A DNA stretch of 64,000 nucleotides from Gulosibacter macacae (GTDB lineage Bacteria > Actinomycetota > Actinomycetes > Actinomycetales > Microbacteriaceae), in assembly GCF_003865375.1 (NCBI RefSeq), contig NZ_RQVS01000006.1, positions 62,001-126,000 of the forward strand, in the 5' to 3' direction. Below the pieces are notes generated by a model. It ran no database searches and was not told the DNA's origin. It was given only the letters and a program-made list of their open reading frames with translations. The position numbers and the translations under genes are program-made. Positions 43,532-51,721 of this stretch are shown here, piece by piece; the first letter of the stretch is position 1; every line of letters begins with the position of its first letter.

Positions 43532-44425
43532 ATGCGCATCCTCATCACTGGCGTCGGCGGTCCGGCCGGCGCATCCCTCGCCCTCCAATCCCGCGAACGA
43601 GGCCACGAAGTCATCGGCGTCGACATGGCCGACACGATGACGGCTCGCATCGCCGATGAGTTCCACACGGTGCCCGCCGCGACCGACCCGGATGCGATGC
43701 CCGCCCTCGCCCGAATCGCACGTCGTAGCGGGGCCGAATTGGTGATTCCGACGGTGCAAGAAGAGTTGCCGCTCATTGCCGCGGCGGCCGCCGAGGTCCC
43801 GGCGCCGGTCGTGGTCTCGCCGTTCGCTGCAATCGCGCTCGCGCACGACAAGCGCTACACGATGACCGCCCTCGCGAAGGCGGGCGTTGCCGTGCCCGAG
43901 ACGTTCGATGGCATGCCGACTGGCAACGGGCCCTGGGTCATCAAGCCCCGCCGCTCGCGGGGCGGCCGCGGTGTGCAGGTCGTCGAGGAATCGGCCGGTA
44001 TTGAGCTCGACCGCGAGTTTGAGCTCATCCAAGAGTTCGTGCCGGGTGACGAGTACTGCCCGCAGGTCTATCGCTGCCCAGACAGTGGTGAGGTGACCGT
44101 GGTCGTGCTCGAAAAGCTCGAATTGCGTGAGGGCATCGTGGGCAATGCGCTCGGGGTGCTTCGCCGCGATAACGGCGAAGCGAGCGATATTGCCGCGATT
44201 GCCGAGGATGCGGTGGTGGCACTCGGCCTCGTCGGCCCGATTGACCTGGATGTGCGGCGACGCGCGAACGGTGAGCCCGTCGTGCTCGAGATCAACGCGC
44301 GGTTCGGTGCGAACTCGGCCGCGGCGCCCGAGCTGCTCGACGCGGTGCTCGCACATGCTGAGCGGGTGTCTGGTTTGGAATCCGCTGCATCCGACAGCGC
44401 CGCTGGCCTGGAGGAAGCCGCATGA
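43532..44425 (+). CDS. ATP-grasp ligase
   Basis: The 297-residue protein has a pre-ATP-grasp Rossmann-like start (MRILITGVGGPAGASLAL), the ATP-binding WVIKPRRSRGGRGVQVV (about 132-148), EFVPGDEYCPQVY and the metal-binding VVLEINARFGANS (near 252). This is the CPSase-like ATP-grasp fold, which forms a carboxylate-amine bond through an acyl phosphate. It begins two bases after the deacetylase gene and overlaps the GT2 start by ATGA, so it probably works on the same glycan, for example joining a carboxylate to a deacetylated sugar amine. That role is inference. Confidence 0.78.
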   Translation: MRILITGVGGPAGASLALQSRERGHEVIGVDMADTMTARIADEFHTVPAATDPDAMPALARIARRSGAELVIPTVQEELPLIAAAAAEVPAPVVVSPFAAIALAHDKRYTMTALAKAGVAVPETFDGMPTGNGPWVIKPRRSRGGRGVQVVEESAGIELDREFELIQEFVPGDEYCPQVYRCPDSGEVTVVVLEKLELREGIVGNALGVLRRDNGEASDIAAIAEDAVVALGLVGPIDLDVRRRANGEPVVLEINARFGANSAAAPELLDAVLAHAERVSGLESAASDSAAGLEEAA

Positions 44426-45774
44426 ACCCGCTCGAACTCGGCATCATCACGCTGATCGTGCTGTTTGCGCTGCCGCTCGTGATGCAGTTCGTCATCGTGC
44501 CGATGTCGCTCGTGCACGAGGTGCGGGCCCGGCGTCGACGCCGACTTCCGAGCCCCGCGGCGGCGAGCGCGCGGGTGTCGATCGTGGTGCCCGCCTACAA
44601 CGAAGAGCGGGTGCTCGCGAACTGCCTTAACTCGATCCTCTTGCACGCGGCCCCGAACGCCGAGATCATTGTCGTCGACGACGGCTCAAGCGACCGCACC
44701 TTCGAAATCGCGCAGTGCTACACCGCCGATCCCCGGGTGACGGCGATCACGAAGCCGAACGGCGGCAAAGGTTCGGCGCTCAACGCCGGTTACGAGCTGA
44801 CGACCGGTGACATCATCCTGTTCGTCGACGCCGACGGGGTGTTCACGGCCGAGACGATTCCCGAGATGCTCCGCACCTTCCACCACTCGCGGGTGGGGGC
44901 TGTGTGTGGCGACGATCGCCCGATGAATCTTGACCGCATCCAGGTGCGATTTCTCGCCATCGTTGCCCACCTCGGCACCGGAATGGTGCGCCGCGCGCTC
45001 GCGCAATTGCGGTGTCTCACGATCGTGTCGGGCAATAGTGGCGCGTTTCGCCGCGAGGCACTCGACGAGGTCGCGGTGCCCAGACACGGAGTGTTTCGCA
45101 CCGACACGATCGGTGAGGATCTCGAGCTGACCTGGCGCATTCGCCGCGCTGGCTGGCAGGTCGAGTTCGCGCCGTTCGCGGTCGTGCTCGCCGAGTCGCC
45201 CTCGACGCTGCTGGGGCTTTGGAAGCAGCGCGTGCGCTGGGCGCGCGGGCTTTTGCAGACGCTTGATTTGCACTGGGATGCGGTGGGCAACCTTCGCTAT
45301 GGCACCTTCGGTACGTTCTTGATCTACAACATGCTCACGATGGTGGTGCTGCCGGTCGTGGTGGTGACGGCGCTGGCGACGAACGTGATTCTTGCAGGCG
45401 TGCTCGTCGGTTACGGCGTCTCGCCGTTCGTGATGGCGCCGGATGCTGGGTGGTTGTGGGTGCTTGCCGGTGAGGTCGCAGTGGTGCTGGGGCTTGTGAC
45501 CTATGCGGCGCTGCTTGATCGGAGCGCGCGCGACCTGCGACACGCGCCGATGCTCGTGCTCTGGCCGTTTTACTCGGTGTTCTTCAGCCTCACGATGGTG
45601 CGGGCGATCTTCTTGCAGCTCGGGGATGCGCCGGTCAAGTGGAACAAACTCGAACGCACGGCCGTCAACTCCTATGCGGCTCCCGCGCTGGTTGATCGCG
45701 TAGGAGCGCAGCGCCCTCCCTTGGTTGATCGAGTAGGAGCGCAGCGACGAATCGAGATCCCCGCGGTTGCGTGA
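44422..45774 (+). CDS. Processive GT2 glycosyltransferase (BcsA/PgaC-like)
   Basis: The 450-residue membrane enzyme has an N-terminal helix (LGIITLIVLFALPLVMQFVIV), a GT2 domain with SIVVPAYNEE, VDDGSSDRT, FVDADGVF and EDLELTWRIRRAGW, the QRVRW processivity motif near 271, and about four C-terminal helices. It resembles PgaC/IcaA and hyaluronan or cellulose synthases that extrude polysaccharide. It closes the PIG-L/ATP-grasp operon. The last 25 residues (ALVDRVGAQRPPLVDRVGAQR...) are encoded by a family 1 repeat, so the native C-terminus was probably extended or replaced. Confidence 0.82.
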   Translation: MNPLELGIITLIVLFALPLVMQFVIVPMSLVHEVRARRRRRLPSPAAASARVSIVVPAYNEERVLANCLNSILLHAAPNAEIIVVDDGSSDRTFEIAQCYTADPRVTAITKPNGGKGSALNAGYELTTGDIILFVDADGVFTAETIPEMLRTFHHSRVGAVCGDDRPMNLDRIQVRFLAIVAHLGTGMVRRALAQLRCLTIVSGNSGAFRREALDEVAVPRHGVFRTDTIGEDLELTWRIRRAGWQVEFAPFAVVLAESPSTLLGLWKQRVRWARGLLQTLDLHWDAVGNLRYGTFGTFLIYNMLTMVVLPVVVVTALATNVILAGVLVGYGVSPFVMAPDAGWLWVLAGEVAVVLGLVTYAALLDRSARDLRHAPMLVLWPFYSVFFSLTMVRAIFLQLGDAPVKWNKLERTAVNSYAAPALVDRVGAQRPPLVDRVGAQRRIEIPAVA

Positions 45775-45820
45775 AATCGGGCGGGCGTCTCGATACGCTT
45801 CGCTACTCGACGAGCCAAGG
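45689..45820. repeat. Dispersed repeat family 1, copy f, running into GT2 coding sequence
   Basis: Two GGTTGATCGxGTAGGAGCGC units lie within the GT2 frame, and an inverted CGTCTCGATACGC...CTACTCGACGAGCC unit follows the stop. The copy lies between the glycosyltransferase and the convergent hydrolase gene. Confidence 0.75.
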
Positions 45821-45832
45821 TGTTAGCCCCGC

Positions 45833-46513
45833 CTACACCAGCCCGCGTGACTCCATCCAGCCCGCCACCGCTGCAGCAAAGCGATCGGGGTGCGTGCGGT
45901 TCCACTCATGCCCAACGCCCGGGATCACCTGCATCGTCGCATCCGGCATCGACTCAACAACCTCGCCAGCTGAGCGGCGGTTCGCGCGGTCGTTGCCGCC
46001 GACGAGCACGAGCGTCGGCACCTGAATCTGGTGCAGGGTCGCGCGCAGGTCGACATCGGCAAGGTGGTCGTAAATCTCAAGCACATCCGACTTCTTGAGA
46101 CCAGCACCGCCCTCGGTAATCGAGGGACCGCTGATCGCACGCTCCGGCAATACCCCGAGCAAGAGTCGCTGCATCGACATGAGGGCCTTCGGCGCACGCG
46201 CGAGCGGGGCTGAGAGCACGAGCCCCTTCACGAGCCCCGGCTCAATCGCCGCGAGCTTGATCGCAATCAGCGCGCCGAGCGAGAGACCGGCGACCACTGC
46301 ATCCTCTTCGGTGCGATCAATGAGATCGGCCGCGACCCACTTCGCCGCGCCCTCGAGCGTGAACGGCTCGTGGCGTGGGGCCGACACCGACGGAATCGTT
46401 GGGGCAGCAGCATCCGCCCAGGCCGGAAGATGCGACACGACCGGATCCCAGACCTGCGGTGTCTGGCCGACGCCGTGCAAGAACTCGATCGGGATTTGGC
46501 GAGTGGCATCCAT
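45833..46513 (-). CDS. Alpha/beta hydrolase
   Basis: The 226-residue protein has the core fold: IPIEFLHGVGQTPQVWDPVVSHLP (oxyanion-hole HGxG), the nucleophile elbow VVAGLSLGALIAIKLAA near residue 74, DLRATLHQIQVPTLVLVGGNDRANRRS for the acid and GVGHEWN for the catalytic histidine. A typical small esterase/lactonase-like hydrolase; the substrate is unknown. Leaderless by a TAGGCT six bases from the ATG. Confidence 0.8.
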   Translation of the reverse strand: MDATRQIPIEFLHGVGQTPQVWDPVVSHLPAWADAAAPTIPSVSAPRHEPFTLEGAAKWVAADLIDRTEEDAVVAGLSLGALIAIKLAAIEPGLVKGLVLSAPLARAPKALMSMQRLLLGVLPERAISGPSITEGGAGLKKSDVLEIYDHLADVDLRATLHQIQVPTLVLVGGNDRANRRSAGEVVESMPDATMQVIPGVGHEWNRTHPDRFAAAVAGWMESRGLV

Positions 46514-46519
46514 GTGCTG

Positions 46520-46525
46520 AGCCTA
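46520..46525 (-). promoter_or_regulatory. -10 element of leaderless hydrolase gene
   Basis: TAGGCT on the minus strand, six bases from ATG 46513. Confidence 0.5.
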
Positions 46526-46547
46526 GTGGGATGCTGCGGTCCGTTCC

Positions 46548-46582
46548 TGGTTGGTCGAGGAGGTCGAAGACCGAATCAAGAC
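46548..46582. repeat. Degenerate fragment of repeat family 1, copy g
   Basis: CTGGTTGGTCGAGGAGGTCG followed by AAGACCGAATCAAGACC; one eroded half of the repeat, between divergent genes. Confidence 0.5.
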
Positions 46583-46600
46583 CGCGCCGCACACGAGGAC

Positions 46601-46606
46601 TACCAT
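46601..46606 (+). promoter_or_regulatory. -10 element of leaderless transporter gene
   Basis: TACCAT, seven bases before ATG 46614. Confidence 0.45.
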
Positions 46607-46613
46607 CGCAACA

Positions 46614-47561
46614 ATGACGACCGCGAAGCCCTGGTTCCGAAGCATCCTGCTGCTCATTGCTGTGCTTGTGGGTATCAGCTCGGCGACGCAATCACGCATC
46701 AACGGCCAGGTCGCGATCGAAACCGGCGGCAGCACATTCGCTTCGGCAATCTCCTTTGGCACCGGTTTTTTACTGCTTGTTGTTGTCTGGCTCGTGCGCG
46801 GCGAATCGCGTGCGGGGCTGCGGCGCATCCTCGATGCGGTCGCCGAAGGTCGCCTGCCCTGGTGGGGTCTCGGCGGCGGTGTGCTTGGCGCGATCTACGT
46901 GTTTGTGCAATCGACGGCCGTGCCGGTGACCGGGGTGGCGATCTTCATGGTTGCGCTCTTGGTGGGTCAGCTCTTTGGCGGACTGTTGCTGGATGCTACT
47001 GGCGCCTTTGGTGCACCGAAACGCGTGATCACGCTGCAGCGGCTCGTGGGCGCGTTGGTGTCGCTCGCGGCGGTTGTCGTCGTCGGCTGGGGGAGCGGCA
47101 TCGGGGCCGAAGCCATTTTGCCGCTCTTGCTCTCGGTGGTCGCCGGTCTCGCGCTCGCGGTGCAGCTCGGCATCACCGGGCAGGTGAAGATGCATGCCGA
47201 AGAAGTGACCGGGCCAACGATTGTGAACTTCGCGGTCGGCAGCATCATCCTGGTCGCCGCTGCCCTGATTCATGGGCTCGTGGCACCGGGCGACTTCCGC
47301 GGATTCCCGACCGATTGGTGGCTCTACCTCGCCGGTGCGATCGGCGTGACCTACGTGCTCATCGTGGCCTTCGCGGTGCGTGGGCTCGGCATCCTGTTGC
47401 TGACGCTGGCGCTCGTCGGCGGACAATTGCTCGGGTCAGTGATTTGGGATGCGGTCGGCGGGCAGGTCTCGGTGGGCCTCGCCTTAGGTGTGCCGATCGC
47501 GTTCTTGGGCATCGTCATCGTGCACACCGATGGGATGTGGCGGCGCCCGCCGCGAGTTTGA
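46614..47561 (+). CDS. DMT-family transporter, DUF606/YdcZ type (fused halves)
   Basis: The 315-residue protein has about ten helices in two similar halves, each beginning with a YdcZ-like pattern: first SATQSRINGQVAIETGGSTFASAISFGTGFLLLVVVW, and second GITGQVKMHAEEVTGPTIVNFAVGSIILVAA. Single-domain YdcZ proteins work as pairs, and this fused form is common in actinobacteria. The cargo is unknown. The ATG is placed by the -10 spacing, seven bases downstream. Confidence 0.72.
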   Translation: MTTAKPWFRSILLLIAVLVGISSATQSRINGQVAIETGGSTFASAISFGTGFLLLVVVWLVRGESRAGLRRILDAVAEGRLPWWGLGGGVLGAIYVFVQSTAVPVTGVAIFMVALLVGQLFGGLLLDATGAFGAPKRVITLQRLVGALVSLAAVVVVGWGSGIGAEAILPLLLSVVAGLALAVQLGITGQVKMHAEEVTGPTIVNFAVGSIILVAAALIHGLVAPGDFRGFPTDWWLYLAGAIGVTYVLIVAFAVRGLGILLLTLALVGGQLLGSVIWDAVGGQVSVGLALGVPIAFLGIVIVHTDGMWRRPPRV

Positions 47562-47641
47562 TTGGGGTGAAACTGGGCGGAATGCGGGCGGCGGCTCCTC
47601 GGTTATCCCTGGCCCACAAGTAATCCACGAAGGAGTGGCAC

Positions 47642-48229
47642 ATGCGAATTCTGGTCATCGGCTCCGGCCGCGTGGGAAGCGCCGCGATCGCAAAGCTCAG
47701 CGAGGGCAACGAGGTCATCGTGGCCAGCCGGAGCACTGACCCCCCCGTCGACGTCACCAATGCCGAATCGATCGCCGCGCTCTTTGCGCAGATTGGCGAC
47801 GTGGATGCAGTGGTCGCGACAATCGGCAAAGTACCGTTCAAGCCGCTTACGGACTTCGCTGGCGACGACTTTGTCGCGGCGTTCAACGGCAAGGTGTTGC
47901 CGCAGCTTGAGATCGTGCGCCTGGGCACGCCGTTTGTGCGCGATGGCGGCTCGTTCACGCTGACGACCGGCGTGCTCGGGCGAGCGCCGGTCGCCGAGGG
48001 TGCCGCCGCGTCAATGGCCAATGGCGCCGTAGATGCCTTCGTCATGGCGGCAGCGACCGAGCTGCCGCGCGGCATTCGCATCAACGCCGTGAGCCCGACG
48101 GTGCTCGAATCGGCTACGCATCAGCATGCGGCCTTCCCTGGGCACATTCCGGCGAGTGACGAGTCTGTAGGCATGGCGTATTTGCGCTCGGTGGCCGGCG
48201 TTGAGACCGGCAAGGTGTTTCCCGTCTGA
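47642..48229 (+). CDS. Short-chain dehydrogenase/reductase-like protein
   Basis: The 195-residue protein has an N-terminal Rossmann start MRILVIGSGRVGSAAIAKL, a VTNAESIAALFAQIGDVDAVVATIGKVPF segment and a C-terminal INAVSPTVLES motif of short SDRs (as in YbbO-like small SDRs). The YxxxK catalytic pair is absent (ASMANGAVDAFVM stands there), so activity is uncertain. GAAGGAGTGGCAC before the ATG supports the start. Confidence 0.7.
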   Translation: MRILVIGSGRVGSAAIAKLSEGNEVIVASRSTDPPVDVTNAESIAALFAQIGDVDAVVATIGKVPFKPLTDFAGDDFVAAFNGKVLPQLEIVRLGTPFVRDGGSFTLTTGVLGRAPVAEGAAASMANGAVDAFVMAAATELPRGIRINAVSPTVLESATHQHAAFPGHIPASDESVGMAYLRSVAGVETGKVFPV

Positions 48230-48234
48230 GCCGC

Positions 48235-48255
48235 ACGCTTCGGGTGCCTCAGCGA
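48235..48255. repeat. Family 3 remnant
   Basis: CGCTTCGGGTGCCTCAGCGAGCGG between convergent genes. Confidence 0.4.
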
Positions 48256-48265
48256 GCGGCAACCA

Positions 48266-48892
48266 CTACGCCCGTGTCTGCGGCAGGTTTCGCACTGAAT
48301 CCGGCAGTTCCGCATCGCACCAGGGCGCGCGTTGCGGCTCGCCCCAGCCACGCGTCATCGGCACGAGTCCCTGCCAGGCCGTCGAAGGTTCATCCGGTTC
48401 ATCGCCGAAGCCCGAACTCGACTTGTAGACCCATTCGCCCTCGACGATGCGCAGACGCACGAGGTTCGTCGCGGCGATCTCCTTGCGGGTCATCGGCTGC
48501 ACTTCGCTCGTGCGACCCGGAATGAGGATCTCCGACACTCGGTCGAGCAACGATTCCTTCTCGTCATCGGCGACCTGCTCGAGGTTGCCGTAGATCACGG
48601 CTGAGCGATAGCGCACCGAGGAGTCGAAGGTGTTGTAGGCGACCTTGAGCGCATCCATGGCGGTCACGCAGAAGCTTGCCGATGCATCCACGCTCTTCAC
48701 CCCGAGTGTGCCGGCGCCGGTCGAGCCGTGGACGAGCAGGTTGTCGCCGTCGCGCACGTAGAGCGTCGGGATGGTGACGGGGCGGCCGCCGCGAATTGTC
48801 GCGAGCACACCCCACCACTCGGTGTCGAGCAGGGCGTCGAGCGCCGTGCGGTCATCGGACTGGCGTTCGCGGTAGCGGGTGACGTGAATCAT
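48266..48892 (-). CDS. PPOX-class flavin-binding family protein
   Basis: The protein has about 208 residues from ATG 48892: YRERQSDDRTALDALLDTEWWGVLATIRGGRPVTIPTLYVRDGDNLLVHGSTGAGTLGVKSVDASASFCVTAMDALKVAYNTFDSSVRYRSAVIYGNLEQVADDEKESLLDRVSEILIPG. This matches a pyridoxamine-phosphate-oxidase-like split-barrel fold (FMN or heme binding). A longer frame begins at 48982, but a -10-like CAGAAT six bases before ATG 48892 supports the shorter leaderless start. Role unknown. Confidence 0.72.
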   Translation of the reverse strand: MIHVTRYRERQSDDRTALDALLDTEWWGVLATIRGGRPVTIPTLYVRDGDNLLVHGSTGAGTLGVKSVDASASFCVTAMDALKVAYNTFDSSVRYRSAVIYGNLEQVADDEKESLLDRVSEILIPGRTSEVQPMTRKEIAATNLVRLRIVEGEWVYKSSSGFGDEPDEPSTAWQGLVPMTRGWGEPQRAPWCDAELPDSVRNLPQTRA

Positions 48893-49036
48893 GTTCAGAT
48901 TCTGCCGCTTCTTGGCGAGTTTGCGACTGGATATTGGCATGTAGTTGGGCTGGTCAAGCTGTGCTGGTGCACGGTTTGGCACGTGACTGATGGCCGCAGG
49001 AGTAGTCTGCTCTCGACTCGATTGAGGAGGGGACGC

Positions 49037-49955
49037 ATGACCACCGCGCCGCTCATTCCTCGCCTTGATCCCGAGCGCCTCGATTGGGAGGCTGCCGCGC
49101 GCGCCGCGCTCGCGACGGCGGTGCCGTTGCTCACGCTCTACTTCGTCGACCGGCTGGATCTCGCGATGTATGCGAGCTTCGCCGCGTTCACCGCACTCTA
49201 AGGCCGCCGCGAGCCCTACCGAAAGCGTATCGTCACGCTGGTGATCGCTGGGTTGTCGATGTTTGGCGCGATGGCACTCGGTGTGCTCGTGCAGCTTTCA
49301 GGGCTGTCATGGTGGCTACTTGGGCTGGGGTTCACGATAGTGGTCGCGCTGGGCGTGGTGCTGGATGCTCGGCATGAGTGGCTGGGTGCTGCGGCGGGTG
49401 CCGTGGGTGGCTGAGCGGTTGCGTCCGCTGGCGCTTGATCCTGAGCGGCGACTGGTGGATGCGTTGAATCCGCAGAGCTTTTGGCTGATTGGTGCGACCG
49501 TGGTGCTTGGGCTCGCGGCGCTGGCGATCGCGTCGGTGCTGGGTGTGGCGACGCACCATTACTGGGCGGCGGTGACGGTGGTGGCGATCTTCTCGGCGCC
49601 GACTGCGCTCATTCGCTACAACCGCATCTCGCACCGCGTTGGTGGCACGTTGCTCGGTGTGGGGATTGCGGCGGCGCTCTATGGCGGCGATCCGCATCCG
49701 CTCTATGTGATTGCCGTGATTGTCGTGTGCAATCTCGTGACCGAGCTCATAGTTGGCCAGCACTACGGGTTTGCGCTCGCGTTTATTACGCCGATTGCGA
49801 TTGGCGCGACGAGCCTCGGTAGCGTCGCGAATTGGGAGGTCTTGTTCGTTGATCGGGCGCGCGAGACCCTGCTCGGCGGCGCGATCTGCTTCGCCGTCGT
49901 GCTCGGGATGCGCTGGGCCTGGCGCCGGGCAGGTCGGGAGTTGCCGGCGAGTTGA
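49037..49955 (+). pseudogene. Decayed FUSC-family membrane transporter
   Basis: The start (ATG 49037 after GAGGAGGGGACGC) encodes DPERLDWEAAARAALATAVPLLTLYFVDRLDLAMYASFAAFTAL, then TAA (49199-49201) where relatives read a Tyr before GRREPYRKR. The frame stays open to 49414 (LSMFGAMALGVLVQLSG...VVLDARHEW), then is lost. From 49365 the C-half reappears in another frame: GWVLRRVPWVAERLRPLALDPERRLVDALNPQSF, a four-helix region and LFVDRARETLLGGAICFAVVLGMRWAW. Part of the middle appears deleted. Intact FUSC proteins are aromatic-acid or fusaric-acid exporters. Confidence 0.75.
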
Positions 49956-50013
49956 GCGGTCCGTTCGCGCCCTGAGGCCCTCGAAGGGTAGTGCGCAGCG
50001 TGAGTCGAAACGG

Positions 50014-50796
50014 CTAGTTCGACCCGCCAGCGTGATCTGCCCGGTATTCGCCAACCGTCTTGCGCAGCATCTGTCGGAACGACACCGCGTGCTGAGCGGT
50101 AAACCGCGCGTGCGGCATGGCAATCGAGAACCCAACGTGCTGACCTTGAATGTGGCCAAGCGACATTCCGAACGCCGCAACACCGTCTTCCGAGTCGCCA
50201 AAATTCACGCCGAAGTCGCCGTGCTGTACATTGCCGAGCATTCGCAGAATCGGCTCCATCTCGTCAATTGAGCGCACTCCGGCTGAGTTTTGGGGGTCGT
50301 CGAGATACCTCGCGAGCACCTCGCTACGACTCAGCTCAGACATCATTGCGCGACCGGCCGAGGTGACATGCGCTGGTAGCTTGACGCCCGTGCGGGAGCC
50401 GAATCGAAGCGCATGTTGAGTTGCCTCGACGCCGTCGACGTGATGCACCCAGGTGCCGATGAGCACGGCGAGGTGCACGGTCTCGTTGGTGCGCACGAAG
50501 AGGCGTTCGAGGTACGGCCGAATGGTTTCGATCAGGCTCTGGCCACCATTGCGACTTCCTGCACCGAGAAACTCCGGACCGGCCGAGTAGAGCCGTCGCT
50601 CGTCTTGCACCGCGAAGCCATCAGCTACGAGCGTCGCGAGTAGTCGCTGCGCCGTTGAGGCATTGACGCCGAGTTCAGCGGCAGCCTCGCTCACGCTTAC
50701 GGCAGGCGAAGCTCCGAGCATCTTGAGCAACATCAGGGCGCGGTGCACCGATTGCACGCGGCCCGAAGTGCCAATTTCATCCGAGTTATTGCGCAT
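50014..50796 (-). CDS. IclR-family transcriptional regulator
   Basis: The 260-residue protein has an IclR winged helix (VQSVHRALMLLKMLGASPAVSVSEAAAELGVNASTAQRLLATLVADGFAVQD) and the C-terminal effector domain with ETVHLAVLIGTWVHHVDGVEATQHALRFGSRTGVKLPAHVTSAGRAMMSEL. It is divergent from the SDR/MFS/flavoprotein cluster, which it probably controls in response to a pathway intermediate. Start ATG 50796 is used; GTG 50799 is in frame and has TAGATT seven bases upstream, so it could equally be the leaderless start. Confidence 0.82.
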   Translation of the reverse strand: MRNNSDEIGTSGRVQSVHRALMLLKMLGASPAVSVSEAAAELGVNASTAQRLLATLVADGFAVQDERRLYSAGPEFLGAGSRNGGQSLIETIRPYLERLFVRTNETVHLAVLIGTWVHHVDGVEATQHALRFGSRTGVKLPAHVTSAGRAMMSELSRSEVLARYLDDPQNSAGVRSIDEMEPILRMLGNVQHGDFGVNFGDSEDGVAAFGMSLGHIQGQHVGFSIAMPHARFTAQHAVSFRQMLRKTVGEYRADHAGGSN

Positions 50797-50836
50797 CACG
50801 CAAAAGAATCTATCCAAGATTGCGCATGGTGCGCAA
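50788..50836. promoter_or_regulatory. IclR operator candidates in divergent promoter
   Basis: TTGCGCA-TGG-TGCGCAA (50820-50836) is a perfect inverted repeat. A related imperfect site TTGCGCATCACGCAA (50789-50803) covers the iclR start codon. Two such sites suggest autorepression and control of the catabolic genes. Confidence 0.6.
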
Positions 50837-50905
50837 GCCTGATTATCGTCACTGCAGCACGTCGCCCGATCCAGGGCTAGAGCGTGACATCTTTCAGGAG
50901 CAGTG

Positions 50906-51721
50906 ATGCAAGACCCGAACAAGGAAGTTCAGGATGTTGGCCGCCTTCGCACCGCCATCGTCACCGGTGGTGGCGGCGGCATCGGCCGCGCAATTTGCGA
51001 GCAACTCGCAGCCGATGGCTACCTCGTCGTCGTCGCCGACGTTGTCGAGGATGCGGCCGAAACCGTACGTGAGTCACTTGGCACCGTCGATGGCCGCGAC
51101 CACCTCAAATTCGTCGGCGACATGACCCAGAGCGCCGTCAACAAGGAGCTTGCCGAGTTCGCCGCAGCAGCGGCACCGATCGGCGTCATCGTCAACGCTG
51201 TCGGTATCTCGCCGAAGCGCAACGGCCAGAAGATCCGATTCTTCGATCTCGATGACGAACTGTGGGACAAGATCATGGCGATCAACCTCTCAGCGCCGTT
51301 CTTCCTCATGCGCGAGGCCTACCAGTACATGCCACACGACGGCACCGCGAGCATCGTGAACCTGCTCTCGATCACCGCGAAAACGGGTACCGGTGCACCA
51401 AACGAGGCCAAGTTCGGCCCGTTCATCCCGAGCGCGGTCGCGTATGGCGCTTCGAAGGCCGCGCTGCACAACCTCACGGTGAGCCTCGCGATGGAGATGG
51501 CTGAGTTCCAGATTCGCGTGAACGGGGTCGCGCCGGGCTACGTGCAGACTCCGATGATGGGCAATGTGCCAGTGGATGAGCGCCTGCTCGCCTCGGTGCC
51601 GATGTACCGATTTGCAACCCCGCAAGAGGTCGCGGATGCGGTCACCTTCCTCGCGAGCTCGAAGGCCTCGTACATCAACGGCGCCAGCCTCGAGGTTAAC
51701 GGTGGGTGGGCCACATGCTGA
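50906..51721 (+). CDS. Short-chain dehydrogenase/reductase, first of catabolic cluster
   Basis: The 271-residue classical SDR has TAIVTGGGGGIGRAI (NAD-binding), INLSAPFFLMREAYQYMP, LLSITAKTGTG, YGASKAALHNL (Tyr-x3-Lys) and RVNGVAPGYVQTPMMGNV. It oxidises or reduces a ring hydroxyl or similar. AGGAG lies before ATG 50906; in-frame GTG 50903 is an alternative. Its stop overlaps the next SDR. Confidence 0.85.
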   Translation: MQDPNKEVQDVGRLRTAIVTGGGGGIGRAICEQLAADGYLVVVADVVEDAAETVRESLGTVDGRDHLKFVGDMTQSAVNKELAEFAAAAAPIGVIVNAVGISPKRNGQKIRFFDLDDELWDKIMAINLSAPFFLMREAYQYMPHDGTASIVNLLSITAKTGTGAPNEAKFGPFIPSAVAYGASKAALHNLTVSLAMEMAEFQIRVNGVAPGYVQTPMMGNVPVDERLLASVPMYRFATPQEVADAVTFLASSKASYINGASLEVNGGWATC

